DNA of 64,000 nucleotides from RGIG4079 sp045596365 (GCA_045596365.1 JAZOCE010000024.1:62001-126000); one strand, 5' to 3'; numbered from the stretch's first letter, positions 33,002-43,120 are shown. Translations and numbers: made by a program. The notes: generated by a model from the letters alone, not told the origin.

Positions 33002-34108
33002 TTATTTGCGGCGACGAACTGAACGTACAGCAGTATTTGAAGAGTTTTTAACCTTTTTTTCTTTCACTTTAGCAGGCTTCTTCCCTCGACTTGAACGTGA
33101 TGAAGTAGTATTCTCTTTCACAGACTTTTCATCTCTTGCTTCAATCTTTGTAGTATCTCCGGCAGCAGCCTTTTCACGTGCTTCTCGAGCGGCAATGACC
33201 TCTTCACGAGATGGTACCCAAAGTTTATCTTCAAATTTTTCAAGACGATTTTGAATACTATCTTGCGCACGCTTCAAATCATCGGGATCGGGATAAAGTT
33301 GCATCATTGATTTATTCTTCAAATTGCGAGTTTTGTAAATATCTCCTTCGTACATTGTCAATTGGAAGAAATCATCATAAGTGTATTTTGGCAAATTATT
33401 ATCATCATCAACAAAAATATATTGTTGTGTCAAATAGGGGCGCAACACGTCAAATTTTATCCAAAACATAGGATATTTTATAGGTTCTCCACCAAAATCG
33501 CCTGCACGATGCAATACAGGACAAATTGCCTCAACTGTTGTTTTCATGCGATTGCTACGAGAGTCAAACACCCATCGTTCTAACAAATAATATGACAATA
33601 CCTCATTGGCAGGGACATCACTTTCTTCAATAGTAAATTTAGGATTCTTCTCAGTTGAGCCTTTTGCTTCAGAATAAAGAATGTGGAAACGCTCAAGCAT
33701 ATCCTTCACTTTGATGCGATATTGGTCAGTAAACACCTCGCGTCCATCAAGATACTCATAAGCAGCAACTTGATTATTAGCGAGAAGACGCATTATAATG
33801 CGAAACATGCTTTCTTGGTCAGCTGTAGGCTCTTCGGGATAATAAAGCGGAGCGTTCTTGTCATTTGTCAAATCGAGTTGACGATAGATAACTCTCATCC
33901 ACGATAAATCGGCATCACTCATTGGTGTTTCTTCATAGAACTGTTGCATGCGATCAGTAATCTGCACACCTTGTTGCTCCTTATCCTTGTTTCGGTCATT
34001 TTTTCCGCGACGCATTATAGTGCTTGATGACGAATCTTGAGCCACAGCTGATAAACTCACACTCAACAATGTGATGGCAACGATAAAATATCTTTTTAGT
34101 TGTTTCAT
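33002..34108 (-). CDS. gldN: Type IX secretion system protein GldN/PorN
   Basis: The 368-aa product has a signal peptide (MKQLKRYFIVAITLLSVSLSAVAQ) and the GldN/PorN core: YYPEEPTADQESMFRIIMRL, VFDSRSNRMKTTVEAICP, and the end of the folded domain near DDLKRAQDSIQNRLEKFEDK. The last 70 residues are low-complexity and basic (KPAKVKEKKVKNS, RSVRRRK). PorN forms a periplasmic ring with the lipoprotein PorK beneath the outer-membrane translocon. It is the last gene of the cluster; the spacing to gldM is 32 bases. Confidence 0.95.
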   Translation of the reverse strand: MKQLKRYFIVAITLLSVSLSAVAQDSSSSTIMRRGKNDRNKDKEQQGVQITDRMQQFYEETPMSDADLSWMRVIYRQLDLTNDKNAPLYYPEEPTADQESMFRIIMRLLANNQVAAYEYLDGREVFTDQYRIKVKDMLERFHILYSEAKGSTEKNPKFTIEESDVPANEVLSYYLLERWVFDSRSNRMKTTVEAICPVLHRAGDFGGEPIKYPMFWIKFDVLRPYLTQQYIFVDDDNNLPKYTYDDFFQLTMYEGDIYKTRNLKNKSMMQLYPDPDDLKRAQDSIQNRLEKFEDKLWVPSREEVIAAREAREKAAAGDTTKIEARDEKSVKENTTSSRSSRGKKPAKVKEKKVKNSSNTAVRSVRRRK

Positions 34109-34140
34109 TTTATATCTAAATTGAAATCGATTTACAAATT

Positions 34141-35706
34141 TTAGTTGACAATAACCTCCATCGGAGCAAGATCACGTTCTATTCCATCAGGACCTATTGC
34201 TTTCACACGAGAGATATAGAAACGTTTTCCTCGAGATAAACGGCGGAATGAATCTTTTTGACGTTGAGAAAAACTTGCACCATTTGATACTTCCGGGATT
34301 GCATTTCCCATTGAGTCAAAGAATACTGTTTCAAAACTCAAAACCTTGAACTGAATGTTTAACAAATCATCATCTATCGCAGCTTCAAGCCCTGATGCTT
34401 GCAACAACAATGTTTTTGCAAACGGGCGAGAGCCTTTATATCGTTCTTGATTTCCTTTGGCATCAGTAAATGTAATATATGGAGAAGGATCGGGCAACTT
34501 GCGCACGCGGAAATTCATCGTAGCAACCGTTTGTTGACGGCCATCCATATTTGCAGTAACAGTGATTACAGCTTCAGCACCTACCTTTGCAGGGCGTGCA
34601 ATCCACGCATCACCACTACGAGTCAATGTTCCATTGGTCATACTTGCGCTCACAGAGTTAGACGGAACACCCGGAACAGAAATACTCATTGGGTTATCAA
34701 TACCGGCATAGAGAACATTCATCATTGTAGCTGACACTGTAGCGGTAGGCTCAATTACAGTATATGATGAAGCAAATTCATGTTTTGTCATCGAGCCATC
34801 ACCATGAGGGACTTCCAAATATCCGGTATAATCAAATGTTCCTGTTTTGCCTGCAATAAACTCATACAAACCTCTGTCGTTATCTAATTGTTCGCCATTA
34901 ATTACTACAAGCGGACGCTGCGTAGTATCAACCGCGGCAAGAACAATATTTGCCGAGTACTTACTACCTCTCATCACAAATCGAGATTGAGGAATAACAA
35001 ATGCGTTCAATTCGTTTACACGCACATCTCGCGCATCCACATTAGAAAGCAATGTTGAAAGGGCTTCCCCTTCGGCATATCGTATATCACTTTGCAACTG
35101 AGCAAGAAGAGTTACTGCCGCAACAACCGGTTGGCTCTCAAATTTTGCTTCCTCCCATTTTTGAGCACCTATAGTTCCCGACTTATTTACAGACTCTGTC
35201 GATAACGCTTGTTCAACTGTCATGCGTTTCACTGAGTCAGTCATTAACTCAGAAATATACTCACGATAACCATCAATCGATTTGCGAAGTTTTTCCCCTT
35301 GATTATTTGTTGGAGACAACATCACAACCGAAGCAGCTTCAAGGTCATCACGATGTACAATTTCGGAGACATCGGCATCATCGCCATCAGCTTTTATCAC
35401 AATTGCCAACTTCAATGAATCGACATAGTCATATAATCGTTGGGTGGCTTGACGCACCTCTGTTGCTTTATTATACCACACAGCTCCCTTTTCAGGATTT
35501 TGTTCATTAAATGCTTCCAGACGGCGGTATATATCCTCATTGCGTTGCGCTACTGTTTCATTTGACTGATTTAATCCATCTTCTACTTGAGTAAATCCGT
35601 CAAGCACATCACTCGAAACATTTAGTGCAAGCATGGCCGTGAGGACGATATACATCAAGTTTATCATCTTCTGCCTTGGTGAAAGCTTTGTACTATTAGA
35701 TCCCAT
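34141..35706 (-). CDS. gldM: Type IX secretion/gliding motor protein GldM/PorM
   Basis: The 521-aa product begins with a cytoplasmic tip and one membrane helix (MINLMYIVLTAMLALNVSSD, about residues 14-33), followed by a long periplasmic part of helical and Ig-like domains up to the C-terminus (PDGIERDLAPMEVIVN). GldM forms dimers that bridge the inner-membrane motor GldL to the GldK-GldN ring and uses proton-motive force to drive secretion. It lies 30 bases after gldL. The length is close to typical (about 515). Confidence 0.95.
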   Translation of the reverse strand: MGSNSTKLSPRQKMINLMYIVLTAMLALNVSSDVLDGFTQVEDGLNQSNETVAQRNEDIYRRLEAFNEQNPEKGAVWYNKATEVRQATQRLYDYVDSLKLAIVIKADGDDADVSEIVHRDDLEAASVVMLSPTNNQGEKLRKSIDGYREYISELMTDSVKRMTVEQALSTESVNKSGTIGAQKWEEAKFESQPVVAAVTLLAQLQSDIRYAEGEALSTLLSNVDARDVRVNELNAFVIPQSRFVMRGSKYSANIVLAAVDTTQRPLVVINGEQLDNDRGLYEFIAGKTGTFDYTGYLEVPHGDGSMTKHEFASSYTVIEPTATVSATMMNVLYAGIDNPMSISVPGVPSNSVSASMTNGTLTRSGDAWIARPAKVGAEAVITVTANMDGRQQTVATMNFRVRKLPDPSPYITFTDAKGNQERYKGSRPFAKTLLLQASGLEAAIDDDLLNIQFKVLSFETVFFDSMGNAIPEVSNGASFSQRQKDSFRRLSRGKRFYISRVKAIGPDGIERDLAPMEVIVN

Positions 35707-35736
35707 CAGATATAATTAATCGGGTTCGAGAAATTA

Positions 35737-36723
35737 TTAATTATTGGGTTGAGCTTTATCCGCATCAGGTTGCATACCGGCAACTCCCGGCATATCACCA
35801 CCCATCATGGGACGATACATGTTGATAGTCATTGCCGTAATCATTTTCTCATATACCGAGTTCAACTGTTGCATATAACGAGCCATCTTTTCTGTTTCTT
35901 CGCAATAACGTGCACTTTGAGCCGAGCTCTTTTCATACATATCACGAATATCTTTAATGCCACGATTTACGCGATCGATTGAGTCAAGTTGAGATGACAC
36001 ACTCTTAAGCTGAATTTCGTAGATTGTATTCAAGCCACCAATATTGCGGTTGAGATCTTGCATTTGCTCAACATATCCTGTTGAACTGCGAGTAATATTT
36101 TCAGAATTTTCAGTAATTGCACGATATGATTGCAACAACACATCAGAAACTTGATTTAATGCTTCTGTCGTTTCTCTCAATTGTTGCATTTCTGCCGAAA
36201 TGGCAGCCATTTGAGAAAGATATTGTTGTGTTGCAGTAGTCAACTCTGCCATTTTAGATAATTGATCAGAAGCTGCCGCCATTTTTGCGATACTTTCAGA
36301 CAATGATTTAGTATCATCTTCGCTAAGATTAATATTTGAAGGTATTCCGGCAGCATTGCGAGCTTGTTCTCCTGTAACTGTTATATTTCCGGAAACACCA
36401 CTGCCTCCGCCTATAACAATTCCACCTCCACCATTAAATTCCGGACGATCTTCGGGATCTTTTGATGCCAATACGGGGAATACTTCTTCCCAATTATATT
36501 CTTTTGGCGGGCGGTCAAATGCTGTCAAGATAAACATTAACACCTCAGTACCCATACCGATTGACAACAATGTGTTACCTCCAGGCAAGTGAAGGATTTT
36601 AAAAAGTGCGCCCCAGATTACTACTGCTGCACCTATACTGTATGCAAAGTTAAAGAATCGTTGTCCACTCTCTCCTGAGAGGAAACGTTCAATACTGTTT
36701 TTATATCTTTTTATCTTTCCCAT
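35737..36723 (-). CDS. gldL: Type IX secretion/gliding motor protein GldL/PorL
   Basis: The 328-aa product has two membrane helices near the N-terminus (about residues 23-45 and 50-70); the second has a conserved Glu (Glu60 in MGTEVL), of the kind needed for proton use in GldL. A glycine-rich loop (GGGGIVIGGGSGVSG, about 96-110) precedes a long helical coiled-coil cytoplasmic domain full of Gln/Ser/Asn and a Met/Pro-rich tail. GldL makes the pentameric motor base with GldM. It lies 37 bases after gldK. Confidence 0.95.
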   Translation of the reverse strand: MGKIKRYKNSIERFLSGESGQRFFNFAYSIGAAVVIWGALFKILHLPGGNTLLSIGMGTEVLMFILTAFDRPPKEYNWEEVFPVLASKDPEDRPEFNGGGGIVIGGGSGVSGNITVTGEQARNAAGIPSNINLSEDDTKSLSESIAKMAAASDQLSKMAELTTATQQYLSQMAAISAEMQQLRETTEALNQVSDVLLQSYRAITENSENITRSSTGYVEQMQDLNRNIGGLNTIYEIQLKSVSSQLDSIDRVNRGIKDIRDMYEKSSAQSARYCEETEKMARYMQQLNSVYEKMITAMTINMYRPMMGGDMPGVAGMQPDADKAQPNN

Positions 36724-36760
36724 TTGTCAAAAGGAGAATATTAGTTATCGTGATTGTTTA

Positions 36761-38203
36761 TTATTTCTTTGCTTTTTGTCCGCGAGCAAAACCTATTTGA
36801 GTGCGCACACAACGGAACCCGATGTAAGAGCGTTGCTCATTCTGATATTCCCACATGCGTATATCGCTACGGATATTATGTGCAACATCTTTCCATGAAC
36901 CACCACGCACAATTTTGCGTTTCATCTTATAAGGATCTTCCTTAGCAGCATTATAGCGATATTCCGGATTAAGGTCGTTTGTCAATTTACCTACACTCTC
37001 GGTATAAGCAGTAGAAGTCCATTCGCTCACATTCCCTGCCATATCATACAGACCAAAATCATTTGGAGAATATGTCCCTACTTGTGATGTAATCAATTGA
37101 CCATCTTTAATATAGTTACCTTCATTTGGTTTAAAATTGGCATAGAAACAGCCCTTATCTTCAGTCAATGGGAGATCTCCTTCCCACGGATACATATTTT
37201 CATTTACACCTGCACGAGCAGCATACTCCCACTCTGCTTCAGTTGGCAAACGGTAAGGCTCTACATATACACCTTCACGACCTATTGCACGACGAAGATA
37301 GTCAGTGCGCCAATTTGCAAATGCCGATGCTTGTTCCCAACTTACCCCCACAACAGGATATTCGTTATAACCACCATGAGAGAAATACAATCTAACGTAT
37401 GGCTCATTATAGGCATTTTCAAAGTCGTTAATCCATGCCGTTGTATCGGGATAAACATTTACAATATACGTATTCAAAAAGTCATAATCACCTGTTAATC
37501 CACGAGTTATTGTTTCACGAATGATTATCCCCTCTTCATTTACATAGGCTGTATCCTTAGATATGATGGGCACATCGGTCGGAACCGGTTTGTCTGTATT
37601 ATATTCACGACGAGTGGGATCAAGACGATGTTTACGCTTAGCAGCCTCAGTGTGATTATAAATTTCATAGCGATAGTTCAATTGAGTGGGATCAAGTTCT
37701 TTCACTCCTGTTATAGGATTTACTCGATACATACTTTCAATGGCACGAGCCTCATCTTCATTAGGATTGCGCCAAGGTATTGCTTTATCCCAATTCAAAT
37801 GAGGTTTAATAGGATTACCCTCTTTATCCTCTTCAATCTTGAATTCTTCATCACCACCAAAAGCAGGATCAGCAAGACGTTCACGAATTATGGAATCGCG
37901 CACCCAAAATACAAACTGCTTGTATTTTGAATTTGTGATTTCTGTTTCATCCATCCAAAAACCATCAACTGATATTCCACGTGCATCGGCACGAAGATTC
38001 CACAAGCTATCAGCTTTTTGTGGGCCAACTTCCATTGATCCACGAGACACAAGCACCATTCCATAGGGAGTGGGCTCGCCCCATGCTGTCGCTCCAACGC
38101 CGGTTACTTCTCCTCCGGCTGAACTACTTTTGCTACTCAACGCACATGAAACCATGAATGCTGAGATTACAAATGTAAAAAGATATACAGTTACTTTCTT
38201 CAT
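36761..38203 (-). CDS. gldK: Type IX secretion system lipoprotein GldK/PorK
   Basis: The 480-aa product has a lipobox MVSC (Cys20) and an FGE/sulfatase-modifying-factor fold: DGFWMDETEITNSKYKQFV, YPVVGVSWEQASAFANWRTD, RLPTEAEWEYAARAG and GGSWKDVAHNIRSDIR. In GldK/PorK this fold lacks formylglycine activity and builds the periplasmic ring with GldN. Its ATG follows the PorP stop by one base, so translation is coupled. It is the second of the four GldKLMN core genes in this order. Confidence 0.96.
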   Translation of the reverse strand: MKKVTVYLFTFVISAFMVSCALSSKSSSAGGEVTGVGATAWGEPTPYGMVLVSRGSMEVGPQKADSLWNLRADARGISVDGFWMDETEITNSKYKQFVFWVRDSIIRERLADPAFGGDEEFKIEEDKEGNPIKPHLNWDKAIPWRNPNEDEARAIESMYRVNPITGVKELDPTQLNYRYEIYNHTEAAKRKHRLDPTRREYNTDKPVPTDVPIISKDTAYVNEEGIIIRETITRGLTGDYDFLNTYIVNVYPDTTAWINDFENAYNEPYVRLYFSHGGYNEYPVVGVSWEQASAFANWRTDYLRRAIGREGVYVEPYRLPTEAEWEYAARAGVNENMYPWEGDLPLTEDKGCFYANFKPNEGNYIKDGQLITSQVGTYSPNDFGLYDMAGNVSEWTSTAYTESVGKLTNDLNPEYRYNAAKEDPYKMKRKIVRGGSWKDVAHNIRSDIRMWEYQNEQRSYIGFRCVRTQIGFARGQKAKK

Positions 38204-38204
38204 A

Positions 38205-39194
38205 TTACATTATGCGAATACTCTTGTGTTTATTTTTGTTTTTTTCTGACAAATCAAGTTTCAACTTATATCCGGCAAGTATTTCATGGCTACCACTGCT
38301 CGCCTTTGATATTTCCGATGTGTGATAATCATAACTATAACCTAAGAAAAAATTCTTATATTCAGCTCCCACCATTATTGTTACAGCATCATTGTAACGA
38401 TAACCAAGTCCTGCTGATAGGAATTTATTATAACGCACACGTCCTGTTATCTCTGCCGTAGTAAATGTCAAATCACTCTTAACCATTATCGACGGCATTA
38501 TTTCAAATAACGTATTTTTTAACGGAATATTGCTACCCGCCATAAAATATAGTATGCGTCCAATCTGAAATTCATAATTTTTTTCTTCTCCTCCCTCTCC
38601 CGATTCTGCATTCATTGTTATTGTTGGAGATGTCAGATGAGTAACTGATGCTCCCGCCCAAAAATATTTATGAGTATAAAACACTCCGAGCCCCAAATCA
38701 AAAGCAGTCCCTCTAATATCGGTTGTAGGAATAGCATCATCATTCCCTTCATGGTAGTCATCATCATCAGGGAGAAAGACATCAGAACCTTTAAACGACT
38801 CATCGACAAATCCAAGTTGTAAACCTGCTGACAATGTTCCGCCAAACAATTTAATCTTATAACTCATTTGAGCACCCAATGTCATATTTTTATAAAGGCC
38901 CAAACTTTCCTGTTGCATGATGAGTCCCACCCCGAAACGTTTCCCCAATAACTTCAATGGCATATCAGCTACAGCCAAAAATGTTCTTGGTGCTTTGGGA
39001 ATACCTACCCATTGAATACGAGAGCCTCCACGTATGCGAATAAAGTCACTCATTCCTGTCGCTCCTGCATTATAATATGCAGGGACCTCAAAATGTTGAG
39101 AAAACTGAGCATCAGACTGCGCCTTTGCTATCTTCGGTATAAGCAATAATGCGACAATCAAAGTCAATAATGTATATTTAATTTTTTTTATCAT
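38205..39194 (-). CDS. porP: PorP/SprF family type IX secretion system outer-membrane protein
   Basis: I chose the ATG at 39194 (329 aa, MIKKIKYTLLTLIVALLLIPKIAKA...) rather than 39209, which would overlap the preceding stop codon. After the signal peptide, SDAQFSQHFEVPAYYNAGATG is the strongly conserved PorP/SprF start (mature proteins open with Q..FS.Y...P...NPA-like motifs), and the rest is alternating beta-strands of a barrel with a C-terminal KLDLSEK strand. PorP is needed for assembly or function of the translocon and lies next to gldK in many Bacteroidetes, as here. Confidence 0.93.
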   Translation of the reverse strand: MIKKIKYTLLTLIVALLLIPKIAKAQSDAQFSQHFEVPAYYNAGATGMSDFIRIRGGSRIQWVGIPKAPRTFLAVADMPLKLLGKRFGVGLIMQQESLGLYKNMTLGAQMSYKIKLFGGTLSAGLQLGFVDESFKGSDVFLPDDDDYHEGNDDAIPTTDIRGTAFDLGLGVFYTHKYFWAGASVTHLTSPTITMNAESGEGGEEKNYEFQIGRILYFMAGSNIPLKNTLFEIMPSIMVKSDLTFTTAEITGRVRYNKFLSAGLGYRYNDAVTIMVGAEYKNFFLGYSYDYHTSEISKASSGSHEILAGYKLKLDLSEKNKNKHKSIRIM

Positions 39195-39201
39195 TACAAC
39201 T

Positions 39202-39918
39202 TTATTCAAAATAGAATGACACTACAACCATTTGAGATGTAACCTTTTTCAATGATTGCGTATATTTCATCTTTTCAGGCTCCTCTGATAAATCAGGACG
39301 ATCATGTTCCAATATATCGGCAAATCCAAAACAAAATTTTATTTCAGGAATAAGCTTAAAATAAGGCAAATAAAAATCACATCCAAACCCCAACGTCAAA
39401 TAAAAATCGGTTGTTTTTAATTTCAAAAAATCACTGCGTTTTTTTGCCACATCAAATGCGGCCATCGCACCACCAATCACATATGGACGAGCATTACGAT
39501 AACGCTGTCCGGCAAATTTCACATCAACTGGCAACACGACATAAGAGGTCTTTATATTTTGTTGCTCTTCAACGCCATTGGTTGTATCATACATCTTCAC
39601 GACCTTGTTCCCAAAATACATCCCGGGGCTAAATCTCACACTGAAATAGTTGTTTAATCTCACTTCGGCAAGACCTGTAACATTAAATCCAGGAGAAAAA
39701 GAAGGTTGTTCCATGAACCATGTTTCCCCATTTTCTGTTACAAAACCATTATGATTGAAACTCAAATCTTGTGTGTGTGTACCCACAGAGAACCCAAGAT
39801 GCCATTTGCGCATATCGGCATACGGACGATTTAACAATTTATCGTTCAATTTTGCTGCACTTGTCGACAGAAATCCACACGCGACAAACAATAACAATAT
39901 GTATTTGATATATTTCAT
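39202..39918 (-). CDS. porT: PorT family outer-membrane beta-barrel protein
   Basis: I chose the ATG at 39918 (238 aa), which opens a signal peptide (MKYIKYILLLFVACGFLSTSA); the longer frame from 39966 adds a hydrophilic stretch before it. The mature domain has MRKWHLGFSVGTHTQDLSF, VVLPVDVKFAGQRYRNARPY and a terminal Phe-ended strand SQMVVVSFYFE, typical of the PorT beta-barrel family. PorT is required for type IX secretion of gingipains in Porphyromonas. It heads the operon porT-porP-gldK-L-M-N. Divergent from the lipid kinase gene, it shares a 146-base promoter region with it. Confidence 0.88.
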   Translation of the reverse strand: MKYIKYILLLFVACGFLSTSAAKLNDKLLNRPYADMRKWHLGFSVGTHTQDLSFNHNGFVTENGETWFMEQPSFSPGFNVTGLAEVRLNNYFSVRFSPGMYFGNKVVKMYDTTNGVEEQQNIKTSYVVLPVDVKFAGQRYRNARPYVIGGAMAAFDVAKKRSDFLKLKTTDFYLTLGFGCDFYLPYFKLIPEIKFCFGFADILEHDRPDLSEEPEKMKYTQSLKKVTSQMVVVSFYFE

Positions 39919-40037
39919 CAATATTTTAAACGCATCTGGTTTATGATTATTGCACTCATCGATCAAAAAACCTAATCTTCATCAAATGAATAAGCCAAAA
40001 TCCTCTTTTATATTATTTTTGAAACAAGTTTTATTTG

Positions 40038-40045
40038 TATCTTTG
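40038..40045 (+). promoter_or_regulatory. Putative -7 element for the lipid kinase gene
   Basis: TATCTTTG, 18 bases before the ATG at 40064; a TTTG at 40018-40021 lies 16 bases upstream, slightly close for a -33 element. Confidence 0.45.
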
Positions 40046-40063
40046 TAACAACATAGCTATTTA

Positions 40064-41041
40064 ATGGAGAAAAAAAATCGGCACATAATGTTAATTATCA
40101 ATCCCATCTCCGGGACAGGAAGCAAACGTGGGCTCACTGAGTTTGCAACTAATTTTTTGTCTAAGATTGGATATGACATAGATGTAATTTATACCACAGG
40201 TCGAGGAGATGCAACTCGACTTGCAAAAAAAGCTATTGAACAAAATTACCATGCTGTACTTGCAGCCGGCGGAGATGGGACAATCAACGAAACAGCCGCT
40301 GCACTATGCGATAGCAACGTCGCCCTCGGTATTATTCCGGCAGGCTCAGGCAATGGACTTGCCCGACACCTCAACATCCCTATTGACCCGATACAATCTC
40401 TTAATGTAATAGCCGAAAACAATATCATTGACTGCGACTATTGCTCCGTAAACGAGCGCCCGTTTTTCTGCACATTTGGTGTTGGCTTTGACGCTACAGT
40501 AAGTGAAAAATTTGCAAAGCAAAACAAGCGGGGCAAATTCATGTATGTAAAAAGCGCCATTTCCGAATTCCTAAACTATACCCCTCAAGAATACACCATC
40601 AGCGCCAATGGGAAAACATTTACAGAAAAAGCATTTATTGTTGCTTGCTGTAATGCATCTCAATATGGCAATAATGCTTATATAGCACCTCGCGCAAGCA
40701 TCACCGACGGGCTAATTGATGTTACTATCGTCCATTCCGGCACACCATTAGATACAGCAATGGTGGGAGTTGACCTATTCACCGGTTACCTTGACCGAAA
40801 TACACTGATACACACATTCAGAACGCCATCAGTCGTAATAACCCGTACAAACGAAGGGCCCGCACACCTTGATGGCGAGCCATTAATCATGCCCGATACA
40901 ATTTCAATAGAGTGCCATCACAAAGGATTAAAAATCTTTATCCCCCAAAAAGATGTCCCATTCCGCCCAATTATCACTCCGGTAAACAGCATGTGGAACG
41001 ATTTTAAGATTGCTCTCAGCAACATATTTCGCAGAAGATAA
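40064..41041 (+). CDS. YegS/diacylglycerol kinase-family lipid kinase
   Basis: The 325-aa product has the DAGK catalytic domain: NPISGTGSKRG, the nucleotide motif AAGGDGTINETAAAL, and PAGSGNGLARHLNIP, then a C-terminal beta domain (AHLDGEPLIMP) typical of YegS-like kinases. Such enzymes phosphorylate diacylglycerol, sphingosine-type or other lipid alcohols with ATP at the inner membrane; a role in sphingolipid metabolism is a known possibility in Bacteroidales, but the substrate is not shown here. It is monocistronic, and an A/T-rich inverted repeat follows it. Confidence 0.92.
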   Translation: MEKKNRHIMLIINPISGTGSKRGLTEFATNFLSKIGYDIDVIYTTGRGDATRLAKKAIEQNYHAVLAAGGDGTINETAAALCDSNVALGIIPAGSGNGLARHLNIPIDPIQSLNVIAENNIIDCDYCSVNERPFFCTFGVGFDATVSEKFAKQNKRGKFMYVKSAISEFLNYTPQEYTISANGKTFTEKAFIVACCNASQYGNNAYIAPRASITDGLIDVTIVHSGTPLDTAMVGVDLFTGYLDRNTLIHTFRTPSVVITRTNEGPAHLDGEPLIMPDTISIECHHKGLKIFIPQKDVPFRPIITPVNSMWNDFKIALSNIFRRR

Positions 41042-41049
41042 TATGTTAT

Positions 41050-41092
41050 TTTTTGCTAAAAAAGTTAATTCTATCTGTTTTTTTAGCAAAAA
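41050..41092 (+). terminator. A/T-rich hairpin after the lipid kinase gene
   Basis: TTTTTGCTAAAAAA (41050-41063) and TTTTTTAGCAAAAA (41079-41092) are perfect complements around a 15-base loop. The high A/T content makes the stem weak. Confidence 0.5.
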
Positions 41093-41176
41093 TTTGTTGA
41101 ATTCCAAAATAAACACGATATTCGTAAAACTAAATACTATATACCTGAAACATAAAATTATAACCTAATAAACATA

Positions 41177-43120
41177 ATGAGTTATCTTAAATTTGATAAA
41201 AACCTCATGATAAACCTTGAGCAATCTCTGCCAAAAGAGATGCTCCGCACAAATCAGTCAGGCGCTTATCATTGTACATCAATCGTCGGATGCAACACTC
41301 GCAAACAACATGGGTTATTGGTTATTCCCATTCCGGAAATGGACAATAAGCCACACATTATGCTATCATCGCTTGACGAGTCAGTGATACAACATGGTGC
41401 GTCATTTAATCTGGGGTTGCACCGCTATAGCGGTGGGGTGTATAGCCCTAATGGACATAAATACATACGTGAATTTGATTGCGAAAGTGTTCCACGCACA
41501 ACCTATCGCGTGGGCGGTGTAATTCTTACTAAAGAGAAAATCTTCATTTCTCATGAGAATCGCATCTTAATCCGTTATACACTTGTTGAAGCCCACTCTC
41601 CAACGACATTACAATTCCGACCATTCCTTGCATTTCGCAATGCAAGTGAATTGTGCATGGAGAACCAGAATCTCAATAAAGAATGTACTGATGTTCCTAA
41701 TGGAATTTCATGTTGCCTATATCAAGGCTACCCTACATTATATATGCAAATGAGCCGTAAGCCAAATTGGGTTTACGATCCACATTGGTATAAAGGCATT
41801 GAATACATAAAAGACCTTGAAAGAGGCATCCCCTACACTGAGGATCTTTGGGTTCCCGGATATTTTGAAATTCCCATCAAAAAAGGGGAATCAATCATTT
41901 TCTCTGCCGGTATTTCTGAAGTTTCACCACGAGCTCTTAATAAGATGTATGAACTTGAAATTGCCGACCGCACTCGTCGCACAAGTTTCTACAACTGTCT
42001 TAAGAATGCGGCAAAACAATGCTACCTTAAAGATCAAGATGGCGATTTCATTATCTCAGGTTATCCTTGGGGAGTAGTACTTGCTCGAAATACATTCATG
42101 TCTCTTCCTGGAGCTACACTTGCTATTGACCATAAGGCCGACTTTGAAAGCATTATGGAGACAGCTTCGAAAGAGCTTATTCACTACATGAAAACCGGCG
42201 AACTTAGCCGACGTATCAGTGGCATAGACCTTCCCGACATTCCATTATGGGCTATTTGGGCAATACAACAATACGCCAAAATGATTAATACCGATGAGGC
42301 TCGCACTCGTTATATGCAATTCATCTCTCAAATCATTAATTACATAATAGAAGGTGGCCACCCCAACTTGCGCGTTGAAGAGAATGGACTCATCTCAACA
42401 ATAGGCTCATCTAATCCTGTTTCTTGGATGAACTCGACACTACATGGGCATCCGGTAATACCACGCACCGGCTACCTCGTTGAGTTTAATGCACTATGGT
42501 ACAATGCACTAATGTTTGGAGCAACACTTGCTGAGAATAACAAAAATTTCGAAAAGGACCGTGAGAAATGGCTTGAATATGCCGAATTAATGAAACATTC
42601 ATTTGTTGACACATTCCTCAACGACTACGGATACCTTTATGACTATGTAAACGGCTCTTATGCTGATCCTTCTGTGCGTCCCAACATGGCAGTAGCGATA
42701 GGTCTTGACTATTCTCCTCTTGACCGACGTCAACGAAAAGGTGTACTTGATGTTGTTACTCGTGAACTACTTACTCCTAAAGGATTGCGCACACTATCGC
42801 CAAAGAGCTATGGTTATCGCCCATTCTATTTGGGTTCACCCGAAGAACGCGAATTAGCATTACATCAAGGTCCAGCACGTCCATGGTTAATGGGATTCTA
42901 TGCCGATGCCTATCTACGGGTATTCGGAATGAGCGGAGTTTCATACATCGACCGCATGCTCATCGGCTTTGAAGATGAAATGTCGCAAGGTTGTATCGGC
43001 TCTCTGTCTCAACTATACGATGGCAACCCTCCATTTACCGGTCGAGGAGCAATAAGCCACGCAACAAACGTTGCTGAAGTATTGCGCACACTACGTACAC
43101 TCAAAAAGTTTAACATGTAG
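41177..43120 (+). CDS. Glycogen debranching enzyme-like glucosidase (GH133)
   Basis: The 647-aa product has the GDE N-terminal domain (GAYHCTSIVGCNTRKQHG, SLDESVIQHG) and the C-terminal amylo-alpha-1,6-glucosidase (alpha/alpha-barrel) part with GYPWGVVLARNTFMSLPG, GTLHGHP-like HGHPVIPRTG and GYRPFYLG. The family hydrolyses alpha-1,6 branch points of glycogen after phosphorylase trimming. It is first in a three-gene cluster with a glycosyltransferase and a GH57 enzyme, all plus strand, so the cluster likely makes or remodels intracellular alpha-glucan. No signal peptide is present. The next gene starts 11 bases after the stop. Confidence 0.92.
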   Translation: MSYLKFDKNLMINLEQSLPKEMLRTNQSGAYHCTSIVGCNTRKQHGLLVIPIPEMDNKPHIMLSSLDESVIQHGASFNLGLHRYSGGVYSPNGHKYIREFDCESVPRTTYRVGGVILTKEKIFISHENRILIRYTLVEAHSPTTLQFRPFLAFRNASELCMENQNLNKECTDVPNGISCCLYQGYPTLYMQMSRKPNWVYDPHWYKGIEYIKDLERGIPYTEDLWVPGYFEIPIKKGESIIFSAGISEVSPRALNKMYELEIADRTRRTSFYNCLKNAAKQCYLKDQDGDFIISGYPWGVVLARNTFMSLPGATLAIDHKADFESIMETASKELIHYMKTGELSRRISGIDLPDIPLWAIWAIQQYAKMINTDEARTRYMQFISQIINYIIEGGHPNLRVEENGLISTIGSSNPVSWMNSTLHGHPVIPRTGYLVEFNALWYNALMFGATLAENNKNFEKDREKWLEYAELMKHSFVDTFLNDYGYLYDYVNGSYADPSVRPNMAVAIGLDYSPLDRRQRKGVLDVVTRELLTPKGLRTLSPKSYGYRPFYLGSPEERELALHQGPARPWLMGFYADAYLRVFGMSGVSYIDRMLIGFEDEMSQGCIGSLSQLYDGNPPFTGRGAISHATNVAEVLRTLRTLKKFNM

